A DNA stretch of 64,000 nucleotides from Rutstroemia sp. NJR-2017a BVV2 (GCA_002946415.1 NJPS01000026.1:186001-250000), one strand, 5' to 3'. Positions 1 through 13,800 are shown, counted from the first letter of the stretch. Program-made: numbers and translations. Notes: generated by a model not told the origin, from the sequence alone.

Positions 1-1322
1 CCTCTGTGAGTCTCGAGAGCAGTGTGTAAAAAGCTTTGCGTAATGGCAATTATCCTGTCCCGAGTACTGGCGCTGACAGCAACCACCGATATACCACCTC
101 CATACTGGATCTCTGCTGGCTTTACATCATGATCCAAGGTCTCCCAAGTACTGTCGTGGTTCGACCGCTGTTCCAAGTTCTCGAGGTATGTGATTGCTGT
201 TCTCGGTGATAAGCTGGAAAGCGGACGAGGGTTACACCGCGCAAGTGGCCACGCTGATTCTGCAGCTAGAAGAAGCTCAAAGTCCGTAGCATTATGATTG
301 ACCGAAGTTTCCGCTTGCTTGACTTGACGGTTTGCTTCTCCCTGGGACGAGATACTAGAACTCTTCGCATGAGACATAGAAGGGGAGGGATGTATGGACC
401 CTGAAATCATCGCGCCAGAGTTTGACGATGTATCACTCGATTCTAAGAATGCCGGTAGGGCTAAATTGTGAGGAATCTCATTTCCCATCGAGTATATTTC
501 GAGGTCTAACGGATACTGACTCCATGCCATTAAGTCCTGGTAGTTAATGTTTCCATTGAGAGGGTCTTTGTTGACGAACATTGAATGGTCAACGCCGATA
601 TTTCCATTTGGAGAATTTCCAAAACTGTCGAGCGTAAAGTTAAGATCGTGTATATTATGATCGGCGTGTGAGTGCGATAATTCTGTGAATTGGGGATCTA
701 TTGAGGTGTTGTGAGGACTGACGTTGTTTTCGGGAAATGATTCTTTTGACGGCATATCTTGATCCATCGGTTCGTGACCTGTCGGTGGTTGCTGAGGTGG
801 TGGGGTCTTTTTCTGTGAGGTCGAAACTCGGTTCGCAGCTTTGGACGACCTTCGAGCATATCTGCTTGCACATGGCAAGTTCTTCTCCGCACATCTCGAA
901 CAAGGAACTCTTTTATCACAACCGGTCTTCGCACTCGCACAGTTGATACATGCAATCGGTGTTCGTCCATTCACGGTTGGCACACCTCCTGGTAAGGGCT
1001 CCATCGGGTCCTTCGCTTCATGGTAGGTGGAATGATGTCTCTGTAATAGATCCCTAGTAATTGACCGTTAGCAAAGGCCAAGTATACTACCACGACAAGA
1101 TATTCCAGCAGTAATACCTTCTAGGGAATGATAGTTGGCACAGACTACACCTGTGTGGCTTCACGTTCGTATCTGGCAACAATATGGTGTCAGTAACATG
1201 AGTCCATGGAACAGCAATGATAAGACTGATTCAGAATGCTCACGGCTTGGTATATGCCTCTCCAGATGTTCCTTTCGAGTAAAACTCTTTCCACAATATG
1301 TGCAGAAAATCATATTCTCCAT
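1..1322 (-). CDS. C2H2 + Zn2Cys6 hybrid transcription factor (C-terminus beyond window)
   Basis: Probable nuclear DNA-binding regulator, seen only in its first ~395 residues. I spliced three exons: 1322-1244, 1172-1118 and 1053-1 (introns of 71 and 64 bases). Exon 1 plus exon 2 give a first C2H2 finger (C7, C10, H23, H27, completed across the intron). Exons 2-3 give a second finger (C35, C38, H51, H56). A canonical fungal binuclear zinc cluster follows (C80, C83, C90, C96, C99, C106; spacing C-x2-C-x6-C-x5-C-x2-C-x6-C). After it come a basic stretch and a Ser/Asn/Pro-rich linker with no stop down to base 1. Proteins with this finger order are known in filamentous fungi and usually carry a fungal-specific transcription-factor domain at the C-terminus, which would lie outside the window. 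The start is the ATG at 1322; the ATG at 1004 would lose both C2H2 fingers. The target genes cannot be inferred. Confidence 0.9.
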
Positions 1323-2463
1323 TTAACGTTGAACTGATACTCCGGTTCCCTTCTTGTCCTTTCCATTGATATATTAGCTTCAGGATATCGGATGCTTAAA
1401 AGACGTTTAAGTCCTTGCTCAAGCTGTGGAGTGAGCAGTGATGTATGTGTGTGGCGGAGATATGGAGGAAGCCAGGGCTGTATACAGGGCTCAAGAGATC
1501 AATAACATTTGGTAGGGTTAATAATAGAGGGGCCAAGCATCAAGCATCTTATGCCGTATCGACATGTCAGACCACGCTCTTGAGTCTACCGGGGGGCCCT
1601 GGAGAACTCTGTCTAATCCTCGCCGACCATTTACGGAAAGGTCGTATGGACAATGCTGTGGCTTTGTGGGCCATCGTGGAAGCTTGGTGCGAACATAGAA
1701 GTGTCTTGAGGCTGACTCATTAGTGACAATTGCAGTACCGCTGGTTAAGAGGATCGCAAAGATGTATTCTCTCGTGTATTGTAGCGGTACAAGGACCAGG
1801 CCCCCTCGTGTCGATCTGGTGAATTGGCTCCTCCATTCACGCCGGCGAGCCACTTTCTCTGGGATCTTGGCAAGCAGCTGAGGTAGAACAGCTTTGGTAC
1901 GTATGTAGTATCATTTTCAATAAGTATTCCTGTAGGTACCCATACGTAAAGCTCAGAGAAGCAGTGTATATCTCGTTAAGTGAACTCATCTTCTCGAACG
2001 TGTGTCAGAAATCTCAACAAATGAGGTCTCCACCAGAAGCATTGTTACCTGCAGAATCCATGTCACAATATCATTGTATTTCAAATCATCATCTTTCTTG
2101 GACGATATGAAGCCCCACGTGTATGCAATCGACGCGGGATGTAATTAAAAGCTCGTTTGTAGTGTGATTATGCAAGATTCCGCTGCGTTCGAACGAGGTG
2201 TATGGTAGCAGGATGTAGTGGGAGCACAAGTAGTGTAGTTGCAGAATCTAATTTGCAGTGGAGCAAAAGAGCTATCTAGATTACCTAGATAGGATGGAAA
2301 TGTAGCTAAAGATCTGTGTGGAGATGGGAGTACCGATAGAGGTGTGATCAAGCCGTTGGATTAAGATAACAGCAAATGTGTTGCACTCCCGAGGATCTAC
2401 GAAAAGTAGTGGACGAGGCTAGTACTCGTTTAGTATTCCTAGTGTTAGTGTTTCTAGTGCATT

Positions 2464-2480
2464 TGTGTGTGTGTGTGTGT
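2464..2480. repeat. (TG)8 microsatellite
   Basis: Perfect TG dinucleotide run in the gene-poor region, followed by further TG-rich bases. It is a simple repeat with no evident function. Confidence 0.9.
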
Positions 2481-2570
2481 TGTGTGGTTAGGTAGGTGTG
2501 CGTTCAAGGTTTGCTACTAGGTAGTGCAGCCGGTTAACGATTTGCTGTGCTCAGTCTTCCGAGTCTGCTC

Positions 2571-2597
2571 CATAGGCCCATAGGCCCATAGGCCCAT
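2571..2597. repeat. Tandem octamer CATAGGCC x3
   Basis: Three perfect head-to-tail copies of CATAGGCC, followed by a partial fourth (CAT). The octamer contains AGGCC but is not a simple-sequence microsatellite, so it could be a small array of protein-binding sites or just replication slippage. Confidence 0.9.
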
Positions 2598-5500
2598 TCA
2601 GGGCGAAATGATTCGAAAACTAAACGAGGTTGCACCATAAGAGAAGGCCCACAGAAGGCTTTTGCACGGGCTAGCACGGAATAAAACAAGCCAATCTAGC
2701 CTGTTAAGCCCTGTAAGCCTAGCAAACTCGGAATAAGGTACACGCAGGATTAGTGCAGATATTAATAGCTGGGATATTAATGAGGAAGGCAAGACCTTGT
2801 TAGGAGCTTTTCCGGATCATGCACGTCATTGAGTAGCGAATGATGATTCGATATTAATGACTGGAACAGCGTACGAAGGAACCTCATCGTTGTACTCTAC
2901 TCAAGTATTGCAGCCGTGCAAGCCAAGGAGAGTGAGAGTGAGAGTGTGCGAGTGTGTGTGCAAAAGGTACTGTACCAGGACTATGATGACTGCGAGCGCG
3001 GTACATTATCGACCACTTACAAAGCAGGCAGACGATAATCTCAACCCGAACGATTCCATACCCCTGAACCGACACACCCTGCGCGCCAACTGCAGCGCAA
3101 TTGCACACCAATATTCTGAATAGGAAATACGCTGCATGCTCGTAGATATACATCGAGAAAGCATGTGTAACCCCCCCATGCTGTGATTACCATACCAGTT
3201 TCCCGAAAGGGAACGGTGAGACTCCAATCCCCAAAGTGTGGCCTTATTAGTGTGTGCCTTATGGGACGAAAAAGCAAAAGAAAACGTGTACAAAAATGTA
3301 CCTAGTGAGAAATGAGAAGTCAAAATACGAACAGGCATGATTTGTTCAAGCAAAGATAACGATACACCGACAGCTGCCGCGAACTCGGAAGCAAGTGAGG
3401 ATCATCAATGTTGCCATTTCGGGACGTCCCGAAGGAAGAGGAGGAACTGCCTGGAAGTCAACCCTCGGTCAATGCTTCTTCTATCCTTGCCCCTATCCTG
3501 TTTCTGAGAAGGTATTCAAACAAGGAAGGACCCCGCGATGCGAAAGAATCTGGGGATTCACGTTTCGTAGTTTATCTCTGAGCGCTCCCATGTATTCTCC
3601 TTCAGCTCCCCGCATTCACGCCTTTGACAAAACCGCAGATCATATCCTCGCCTCAGCTTATTCCTCCAACACGGTCTCGTTGGCATTCTGGGGTACGAAC
3701 TCTTGAGGGCTGCGTTACCAAACTTTTGCTTCATCTCTCATCTCAAAAACAGGCTCCAGGACGGCAGCGAGAGTGAAAATATGCGCTCACTTTGTGCCCT
3801 GGTGCTTGCTTGCTGTTATTCTCTGCATTATTTCGGACCGTTTGCCCGCTCATGGGTACTTCTGGCTCATGGCAATAGGGTCAAAACTTGATATTGGTTA
3901 GAGATACTGCGAAGGGACGGAGAAGCAGGGGAGGGGTATGGCGCAACTCAGACGCAATCCAATGTTTATGCGATCGATATTTGGCAATTAGAAGTGCCGT
4001 GAAGGATGGATTCGACCGAAGAGCTTGAAACAGCAGTCACTCGTCTTGACAGCTCAAAGGAGACATTTCTCGTAAGACTGGCTCTCCGTTGCCCTTCAAA
4101 TTCACAATTGTAAGAACTTCAACCCAGAAATCTACACCTTACCGGTTCACGTAGAATTGTAGATCTTTCATCTATATAACACATAATTTACCTAATCATC
4201 CTTTCCTGCCGTCCCACAGGAGACTCGATTCCATCTTCAACCACATCGCGGACACCTTTTCCACATTCCTGACGCTTCCGAGTTTCCCTACCGGAACAGT
4301 TGAAGCGGACTTCCGAACGCCACCAACGTAACTCTTATCTTTATCCACAGCCTCTTTGTTTCTCGTGAAGTTTAAGCCTCCCAAATGTCTTCGGATTTTA
4401 TGTTTCAGATAAATCCCCACCCAACTTCTCCGTGCCGGGTGGTTTCACAAGCGTTGTTGTGATTACGGTATGTCAGAGCCGGCAATGACGTGTCGCACTT
4501 CCGCTTATATTTCTTCCCGATATCAGCTGGGAAACACCCCACGTCCGACCCGATGTGCACCTACAAACACAGCCTACACGGCTCATGGACTTGGACTTGC
4601 CAACAAGTCAGTTCGAGCCAATTTGTGTACATTCCACAGGATACAACTCGTACTCGACTTGACTCAGGCCTCCGAAGTTTTGGTTGTCCAGTAGTATGCT
4701 GTGTTCCCGTAAGCTCCGAGAAGCCCGTGGGAATGATACGAGGTAGTTTTTCCACTTCACCCACCGCTACTGTATGTTACGGCATGAACTCATAAATCCA
4801 CGTATCGGTTAAGGGTATCGCTGGCAGAAGCTTAAACCGATAAATATAGCATAGTCGCTCAGCTTTTGAACACAGCCTTACTTTGCATTGGAATCTATTC
4901 TACTTCGGACCTAACAGCTCAAAATGCGGGACGACGAAAAGCGAAGTACTTCAAGCCCCGATATCCGACATACAGTGGCGTCCAGCATATGCGATATCTC
5001 GTACGTACAGTGCGCTGCGAGCAGAATGGCAAAATCGCAATAGAGGCAATACAATAGCCGAGGTTATGCGCCTCGTGTGGAGAGAACCACGATACCATTT
5101 ACTTGAAGGATAATTCCAAGCACCGATACATGCAGAAGCTAGGACCCGCGGTTCAAGCCATTCATCCATTGTGCTGGGTTGCTAGTTTTCTTCACACTTA
5201 AACTTGAAACAGACATGTTATTTCATGCACATGTAGCACAGCGATCAGCGATTTGTGAGCTGGAAAACGCCAGCCCAACTCACTAGGTCGTCTTGATACT
5301 GTCCAAAAATCCATAATCAATCAGGTAAAAGCATACTGGTCAGCGCCATCCTGAAGGCAGCCGTTTCTGCTTGGGATTCATCATCCCGACCCTGGACATG
5401 ACCACGATGGGCGTGGATACGGCCACCTTCCCAAGCAAAATTTATCCTACGCGGTCAGCTTGTTATCGTCTTCTGCTACACATTGACAGGCAGTTCGTAA

Positions 5501-8500
5501 ATGTTTCTGAAACCAGATGCAGTTTGGTGGCTGCTGTCACCACTCTATCATACACTTAAAAGCGGGTCATGGCCGATCAATACCCCTATTTTGTGGCCAT
5601 TTTTCACGAAGCCGTTAGCCCGCTAGGCTGAAGTACGTCCAACGGCTAGCTTCCGTCGCACATTCTATAACAAAGAGGAATATCAACGGTCCCAAATTTC
5701 TGAGATCGTCGCCGGCGTGTTGATGCAGCCCCCCGGAGTTACCATCGCACTATTCACCAAAATAGGGCGATGTACCGAACCCTTAGCAATATCCACTGAA
5801 CCCTGGTGCAACATGTGTTCAAACGAGCTGGTAGCTACCACCGCGCCATTTACCACATGCAGGAATGCAATAATGACCGTCCGAGCGAGGTCCCGCTGTC
5901 AATTGCAACGTTGGTTCGTGAGTTACATGTGCGAATGATACCATATGTTGCCACCATCATGTGAAGGATGACAACCGATAATATTCACGCGCAAACATTC
6001 CTACACCGACAAAGTTAGGGAGACATGAAGACATGGTTGCCGTGAGAATTCGTTGCCATTCATGATGCCGCGCGTTTTGCCAGATCTCACATCTCACAGG
6101 GACGAACTTCACGTCCATTCAGACCTCAGAGAGCCCAAATCTATCCAGCGGGGATGAAATTTAGTCTTACTAGTGATGAACCAGGCCTTTGTCTGGACTA
6201 CAAACACTATGAGTAATGTCAGAGTTACATATACTGATGCGCCATTATGACCAAGAATTACTAATCTTCGCAGAACTTTCACGAAGAGGAAAATTGTCCT
6301 CTCCCAAGCTCCAGATTCAGTGATTCCCGTAGCCGGATCATCGGCCAAGCTGGCATTCGATGAGAGCAACGATGACTTGCATCTACAGTAGCAGCGGGAG
6401 TTTTAGTTACTTGTGTTGAGCTAGGTCTCGTAACCAAGACAAGATTACATCTCCCGGAGCCAATCATGAACTAAGGGGATGTCGTCAACGTCGTAATTTT
6501 GACAAGACATTTTCATGTTAATTCATCATCTCCGCCGACCAATCTTCTCCTTCCCTGCGCCAAGTCATTCCGTCCTCCGACCATGAAATGTCAAGATGCT
6601 TCATGGCGGTTGTCAAGCCCCTGTCTATCGGTCTCTTTTACTTCCGCTACCCGCACAAATATACCGCACTGAGACTACAGCACGATTCGTAAGAACCATA
6701 TTGATGCCACAAGGTCGTAACCCCATAAATATCACATCATATTCCGAGCATCCTCCTAGACTTCTCTTTTCGTTTTCTCCCGCCTTCTAGCCTGTCCACT
6801 CCGCCCCACCTTTTCCCGCTCACCTCATCCTCGTCTTACCCCGATGTGATGTCATTGAGCATTCTTCATCAACCCCTACAATATGCATAGATACTCTGCA
6901 TCTCCATGGTGTTAACCTTTTGTCCGTTTTCCGGATGTCGGCAACCGTTTTATTCGGTAATTGGGATGTGGAATTCAATATTCTCACTGGACGAGGAATA
7001 AGAATCGAGATCATGTAGTGAGACACAAGGTTTGTTGGATAGTTTCACGCACGTTTAACGTTATTTCTCCCCTGCAGCATTGCCGGCATGCGGCAATCGG
7101 AGATAATATGCCTCGACAGTCATTTATCAGATTGGGCAATGGTAGGTCTAAATGTACGCAGAGGGTAGACTTACTCATACCTTCTTCCTAGCCTACCCAG
7201 TTTTCACTTTATATCGGCACGCGAAGCAGGCGTTACAAGCATTAACTAGATAGGGCTATCCATGGATCGATGAAGAAAACTACCACATAGTATGCTGGAC
7301 GACAAAACATCAATAGCCGTCCTGGTTCCAAGCCCCTGGCTTTCTTCTTCTACCTTATTCGGATTATATTTCATTTGTTCGTGCATTACCACTGTCCGGG
7401 AAGCACTACCAATTAGCAACTTACAACAAGAACACAGGACACAGCAACACATAAAATGGACCTGATCTGTGATCAGAATGATAATATATACCTCCAAGTG
7501 AACTAGCTCAAGTGACTGCAAGCTCTTTTGTAGGTAGTTACTATTCACAGCTATATAACCTTGATACCCGTGACTATATACCTTCATTAACCGCTAGTAA
7601 TGGTTGATACACCATAAACCAAGATCTGCATCCTTATGTAGATTGAATGGTCTAGTTCCTACGGGTTTAGCGCCCCCTATTCCTCGCGCTGCTTTCTATT
7701 TTACGCCTCATCCCTGAAAATAAGCACCCCAGCGACAGGAGCTTCATCGATTGTACGTACTCATTCAGATCGGCTTCGGATATCTCGCTTCTAAGAATGT
7801 CCGCAGTAGCGCATGGTCTGATGTAAAAGCTGTCTAAGGGTGAAACGATATACCGGAGTATCAGACATTAGCTAGGCGTGAAGATAACCAAGAAACAAAC
7901 TTTACGTATAGCTACATGAGTGCCCCAGTACCCCCGTACTCCCAACCCCCTTTCTCCAACCGGACTTCCCTCCGACGTCCAAACCCCCACTCTTCTTGCA
8001 AGTAAACAATATGATGATATTCATATCTCCCTTCCTTCCGCCTCACCTCAGCTCGCTTCAGTATATATAAGCATGTGTAATAGTAAGAAAGGTAGATCGT
8101 CTCCCTTCTTGAAGATCGATCTAAGTGAAGTCTCATGTTCCTAGTCACCTTCCCTGTACTCTGCACGCCGTTTCGTTATCTCCAATCTTTCATATTCTAA
8201 CTCCCTAGTACCTATTCTCACGTACAACAGCCTTGGTGCCGACGCTGCCAGTCTCATGATGGTCTACGACTGATAGAGATCCAGTAGTCACAGAGAATTC
8301 CCACTTCCTATGCGCTTTTCAACTTCCGTCTTCCTTTCTCTTTCTCTCTCCCTTCGCTTCGAGGCTGGATAGATGGAACAAATCCAAGAAAAAGGAGAAG
8401 CTCAAACTGCTCATGTCAATCAATCACGTTTTCATGATTTCTAGCACCGAAAGCTTTTGCCATATTCACTGCCTTTTCAGAAAATTCGCTCGCTGTTACA

Positions 8501-10223
8501 TACCTCATTTGAACGGATCTTTGCTCCTCTTATATCGCTCCCAATTTTCTTCTTTGTATAGTATATGGCAACTAGAATCATTCAACTCACAAAACCGAGT
8601 CGAGATATCATCACTTTTCTTCCCTAGGTGACTAAGTCCCAAAAAGAGATCTAAATATACCCATTATTTCCAAGAAAATTCATGAAACATGAACTGTTAA
8701 ACCTCATGATTCTACTAATACTTTCCCCTATTCAGAATCCCACGATATTTATGATTTTTCAGTGAATTGCTGCTTTTAGATTCTCCCAGAACGCCCGAAT
8801 TCCCTCGATTCTCTCTCACTTATCTCTCAAAATAAGATATCGACGCTCTACTAACATCTTGAACAAATATCGCATTCACCTCCATGATCCAGCTCGTGAA
8901 AGTTCAGTTTCCATAAAGGCTATCTCCCATCTTCATTTCGGCGTATTTCACGCCTATTCATCAATTATCGCTCTCTCTGTATGCCCTTCTCCCTTTTCAT
9001 CCCACCCAACTCTGTTCTAAATCTCCAGATCTACTCTCTCTTCTAAAAGTAGTATTGCGATAATTATCAATCCATATATGATCTATTTTTCGAGAGCCTT
9101 GCCCTAAGCTTGATCTCGCGCCTATGTAATAACCTGCAATAAACTTCCTCTATCACTCTGTAGCTCCTCGTGTCTCGGTCTACTGGACTTCTATCTTGAA
9201 TAACTAGAGAAATTCATAATATTTTATACCCCGTAAAAGAAACAAAACTTAAGATTAAAATCCTCCTTTGTCTGAATACCCACGAGTTCACTTCGAGTCT
9301 TGAACATCGCTATACGTGACTGTTAACTATTCTATCTAAGTTTACTCAACTCAGATTCCCCTACCAGAACTTCACGCTGTACACATATAAATATTATCGA
9401 TATTTGAATAAGCCTGGGAGTCACTCGCTGACTACACTCAACCACCGACTATGTCCATTCCTTCCCCTTCGTTAAAAGTAACCCGACGCGCAAAAGCTGC
9501 CACCCAGTTTTATCCTATCGCCCTAGACCCTCTACAGTTCATAATTCCTTGTTCAACTATTATCTAACCTTGTTCTACCCTCCAAGAACCAAGAAGTCCA
9601 GCGCTGTCTAGATACGTAAAAATCTAAATACTCGTACAGTCAAGTTTTGCCTTCCAATTTCCTTAAGAACTACACAGAATGGTAGTGCACTATTTAAACT
9701 TCGTATGCTAGAGGTTATATCGACCATACATTGGCATAAAACCTGTCTGCATAGGCCACGCCGACTTACGTATAGCATATACGCAGCGTATATTGACTAC
9801 GTATGCTCTTCTAGAGCCTCTACATAGTCACATTAGCTCAATTCCCACATCCCAGTATTCGAATAGCACACCGCCAATATGCACTGTTTTGTATGCATTG
9901 CAACATGCAGGGCTTGCACTCTTGGAAAAACTACTTCCTCTTGCGAATAAACCCAGAATAAACACCCTGATAGTATCTATCCCTCCACTCCCGCACATAA
10001 CACATGTACCAAAATATCCTCCAACTATAGCCCAAGCGAGTAAGATCACTATACCGATCCCGTCTCCATGCTGGCTTGTAAACCAGAAGGCGTGCCAGCC
10101 GGGACGATTTACAACTATTCCGAGCACATCTCCATGCCAGTCTATCAACCAGACAGATCGACAGCATGGCGGTAAGGATAGTTTAGAACCCGAGCACATC
10201 ATCTCATCTCATGTCATCACATA

Positions 10224-10224
<1 letters not shown>

Positions 10225-10257
<33 letters not shown>
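10225..10257. repeat. (CA)16 microsatellite
   Basis: Perfect CA dinucleotide run of about 16 units. It lies inside a 182-codon open frame (9793-10341, plus), where it would encode a His-Thr run. I do not accept that frame as a gene. Confidence 0.95.
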
Positions 10258-10258
<1 letters not shown>

Positions 10259-10842
10259 ATAAAATCCCCAGCATAACTAATCAACCCACCGCTCCGCCGA
10301 CATCGCAGAATATGCCGACGCCATTGATGTTACACAGATGACGAGTCACCGGAGGGGGAATAGGCTATTCGAAAGGGTTATACAAGCAAACAGCAACCTC
10401 GATCGGCTATTAATAACCGAATATAGGCGATGCAGTGGATATATAATATACCAAGGAGCCAAGAAGCGTAGGAGGGAGGCAAGATGAGTAAGCTGTGCAT
10501 GAAACGGGTTCGAGTGAGATGTGATGGAGGATAAGGATAGGGTAATGAAAAGTTGATTGTCTGTATTGCCTGCGTGGCGTTGGAAGGATGGCTAGTTTGC
10601 ATGTGGTGGTTGAATTTGATGGAAGGTATGTTGTGTAATTAACTTTATTCGTGTGCTATGGATGTGGTATGTGCATTCGAAGGTTTGGGTATATGTGTAG
10701 AAATATGTGTGTAGATATGTACGGCCAAGATGTGCAAAGATAGCAATACAGCCCGCCTACTTAGTGGTGCAAATATATACAGCCTGTCGTATGTACCGTA
10801 GGCGCTTCGATCCCCAATCTAAACATATCGAATCTCCATCTC

Positions 10843-13800
10843 TTAAGAATTCCTCCCCCTAATGTTCCTCCACCAGCTCCCCTCCCCCAAATTCCCCCTA
10901 GCTATCTTCAACAGCCCCCACGCAACACACCTATAAACCACCGTGCAAATGCCTAACGCAACCAGATTCCACAGTGGATCTTCATCCAGGCCATATAATC
11001 TCAACGCCTGACGTCCATCCACAATCGGGCACTCTCCCGAGGGTAGTCGCTGCGCATCAGTGCATGTAAAGTGGATGTCTCTTAAGGTATATGGAGCCAG
11101 ATTGCGGATGGCGTAGCGGATCGGAGACAAGTAGTTGATGTCTTGGAGGAAGGTGGGCATGCCGATGGAGAGGATACCGGACATGAATTGTGCGATGGAG
11201 AGGAAGACGCTGGTGAGGTTGACGGCGAAGCCGGTGTGGGAGAAGAGCGTGTTGAACTGGATATTTTGTTAGAGTGTCTCTTTCTATTTCCCTTCTTACC
11301 AATTCCTTTGTAGAAAATTGTAGTTGAATAGCGAATGGGAATGAAAGACGATGAGAACATACCATAATACCTAAACTTTCTCCACAATTAACAATACAAA
11401 AGCAATTAAAAAAGCACACAAAGAAAACAGTCGCATTCCTCGGCAACCCCGCCGCCAGATCCGTCAAAATGGCGAAAATAAACGAAGTGATGATCTCAAA
11501 CGGTATTTCTAGGGTGACATACTGTGCGAAGAAGGCTTCCACACTGTATATACCGTCATCGTTTTCTCTGTAGAAGACATCCTTCTCATTTGGATAGATG
11601 GCCACGTTCTGCAGCATACCGACGAAGTAAAATGCGCAGAATTCTTGGATAAATCCGAAGCGCGTCTGCACAGAGTAGTAGTCATGCTTGAGTGGCGCGA
11701 AGAAGAGGGCGAGGATGATGCTTAGACCGACGACCTGCATGATGCGGGCGGCGAGGAGGGGTGGTTGTCGACGAAAGTTTATGGATGCTCTGTGTACGAG
11801 GATAGGATATGCCGAGAAGAAGCCAGAGGTTTTGCGGACGAGGGAGCCGAGTTCGGCTGGGGTGTTGATGGTGGTTGGGATAATGGCTTTCATGTAGTCT
11901 CCTGACGACCAGGAATCTATGAGAGTGCGGACAGTGGTACGAGTTGCTTCTTCTCGACTAGACTTTTGGAGATCGATGGTGATGAGATCGAGGGCGAAGT
12001 CAGCTGGGTTAGTGGTGGTAGGGCAAGGGAATCCGAGAGCGTCGAAATAGGAGAGCATGCCATTGCCTTTTCCTGCGTAGACGGGGAAACCGCCGCGGGC
12101 GAGAAGGAGAACTGTACCAAAGTGTTTGAAGATGTCGGAGCGGGATTGATGGATGGTTAGAATTAGGGTACGACCTTCTTGCGCGAGACCTTGGAGGACT
12201 TCCATGATTGAGCTGGCTGTGAAGGCATCCAGGCCAGATGTAGGTTCGTCGAGCAGAAGTACCTGAATATTAGGAATTAGCTTAGATTCTTATCAGCAAG
12301 ATAGACTTTTCAACTCACTCTCGGATCCGTCAGGATCTGAACCGCAATTGTTACTCGACGCTTCTCCCCTCCTGAGATACCTTTAATAAGATCAGAACCA
12401 ATAAGGTTGTCCGCACAATCCTTGAGGCCCATTTTCAAGAGAACATCTTCAGCACGTTGACGCTTCTGTTCTTTCGTCATGAAAGTCGGAAGACGAAGAC
12501 CAGCAGCGAAATGGAGAGTTTCTCGAACTGTCAAAGAAGGAAGAAGTGCATCATCATCTTGGCATACATAGCAACACACCGATCGAATGACAGAATTCGA
12601 GGGCACTGCTCCGTTGAAGGTCATGTCGCCGTTGGGGCGATATTTGGTACCCAGAGTGTTGTGAAGACGCAGTGCCATAGAATTAAGAAGTGAGGTTTTC
12701 CCCGAGCCGGATGGACCCATGATAATATTGAGCGCACCAGCTTGAAAAGTTGCGTTGATCGGATGCAAGATGGTTTTCGTAGGTAATTTCTTACCCCAGA
12801 TATTTCTTTTGTCCAGATCGAGGGTGAATTTGTCCAGGCGTATGTCTACCTAAGAGTCTAGTGTTAGTAGATTTCATGAAGGACATGTGAGATACAATTT
12901 TCCGTTGGAAGCTCCACAACGTGTATGTTGTTGATAGAACTGTGTTAAGTTCACGGTTGAGGAAGATATCATAGAAAGGAATATGTCATTAAGAGTATGT
13001 AGAAATATACTTACAGTCCTAACCTCCCCCGCTGATCTGGCTTTCATCTTCTCCTTCCCAGCAGACAAATCCGTATCCGATCCTCTCACTCTCGCAATCG
13101 TCATTTCGACTTTAATAAACCGCAGGCCAATTCCCGCCAGAACATAAAACATGATTGCGTAGCAAAGCAATATGACAATTGGCCTTTCGATCCAATCGTG
13201 AGGGAATCCCAGTGAATCCATGATGAATGCACCAGTGTACTCCGCACATTCAGGATTCGATTCGCCTCCTGGATAAGGACAATCGTAGAATTGGCCAACA
13301 AATTCGTTGGCGCATAAAGCTCCAAATGCATAGAAACAATATGCGGTCCATTTCAGCCAGCGCATATATACCGGTATGGAATTGCTCTGGATGAAGAAGC
13401 CACAGGCAAAGCTCTGGACTGTGTAGCCCATATTCGCAATGAGAGAGGCGCCTGGGAAATTCCTGATCGCTGCTACACAAGTCATGGCAAAAGAAACCGC
13501 AATATATTGGCATAGCAAAACAATCGAGAAGAACGTGAGAAACGTGGATGCTTCGGCTCTAAACCCCGCCATCCAGTAGAAGATGGTGGAGTAAAGTAAT
13601 GGAACAGGTAGATCCTCAGTGAAGAATCTTGCCAGTCTCCTACTGAGTAGAAACGGGATAACATCGACCACATTTTCGTTATTCTCCCGGTCAAACACTT
13701 GAATGTCTATGGTTAGACGGTAAGTCTCAAATAGCAAAATGAGATAACCTTGTAACGCAGCAGCATTATAAAGCGCCCCTTCACGACTGCGAATACCAGA

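Larger units (their letters stand above)
1323..10842. other. 9.5-kb gene-poor region
   Basis: I see no convincing gene here on either strand. Open frames are short and start and stop at random, none shows a family motif, and I found no tRNA-like cloverleaf. The left end is the upstream region of the zinc-finger regulator, whose start is at 1322. The right end is the 3' flank of the ABC transporter. The part from about 7900 to 9700 is pyrimidine-rich on the plus strand and free of long ORFs. Small repeats occur at 2464-2480, 2571-2597 and 10225-10257. Base composition does not look like strongly RIP-mutated AT-rich DNA. Confidence 0.6.

Noticed and set aside
9793..10341. 182-codon plus-strand ORF in the gene-poor block
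   Set aside because: It contains a CA microsatellite read as His-Thr, has no recognisable motif, and the overlapping minus strand is also open for 124 codons. It looks like chance in a low-stop region.
1323..10842. RIP-mutated repeat island as the cause of the gene-poor block
   Set aside because: The sequence is not conspicuously AT-rich or TpA-saturated, and no duplicated long segments were noticed.
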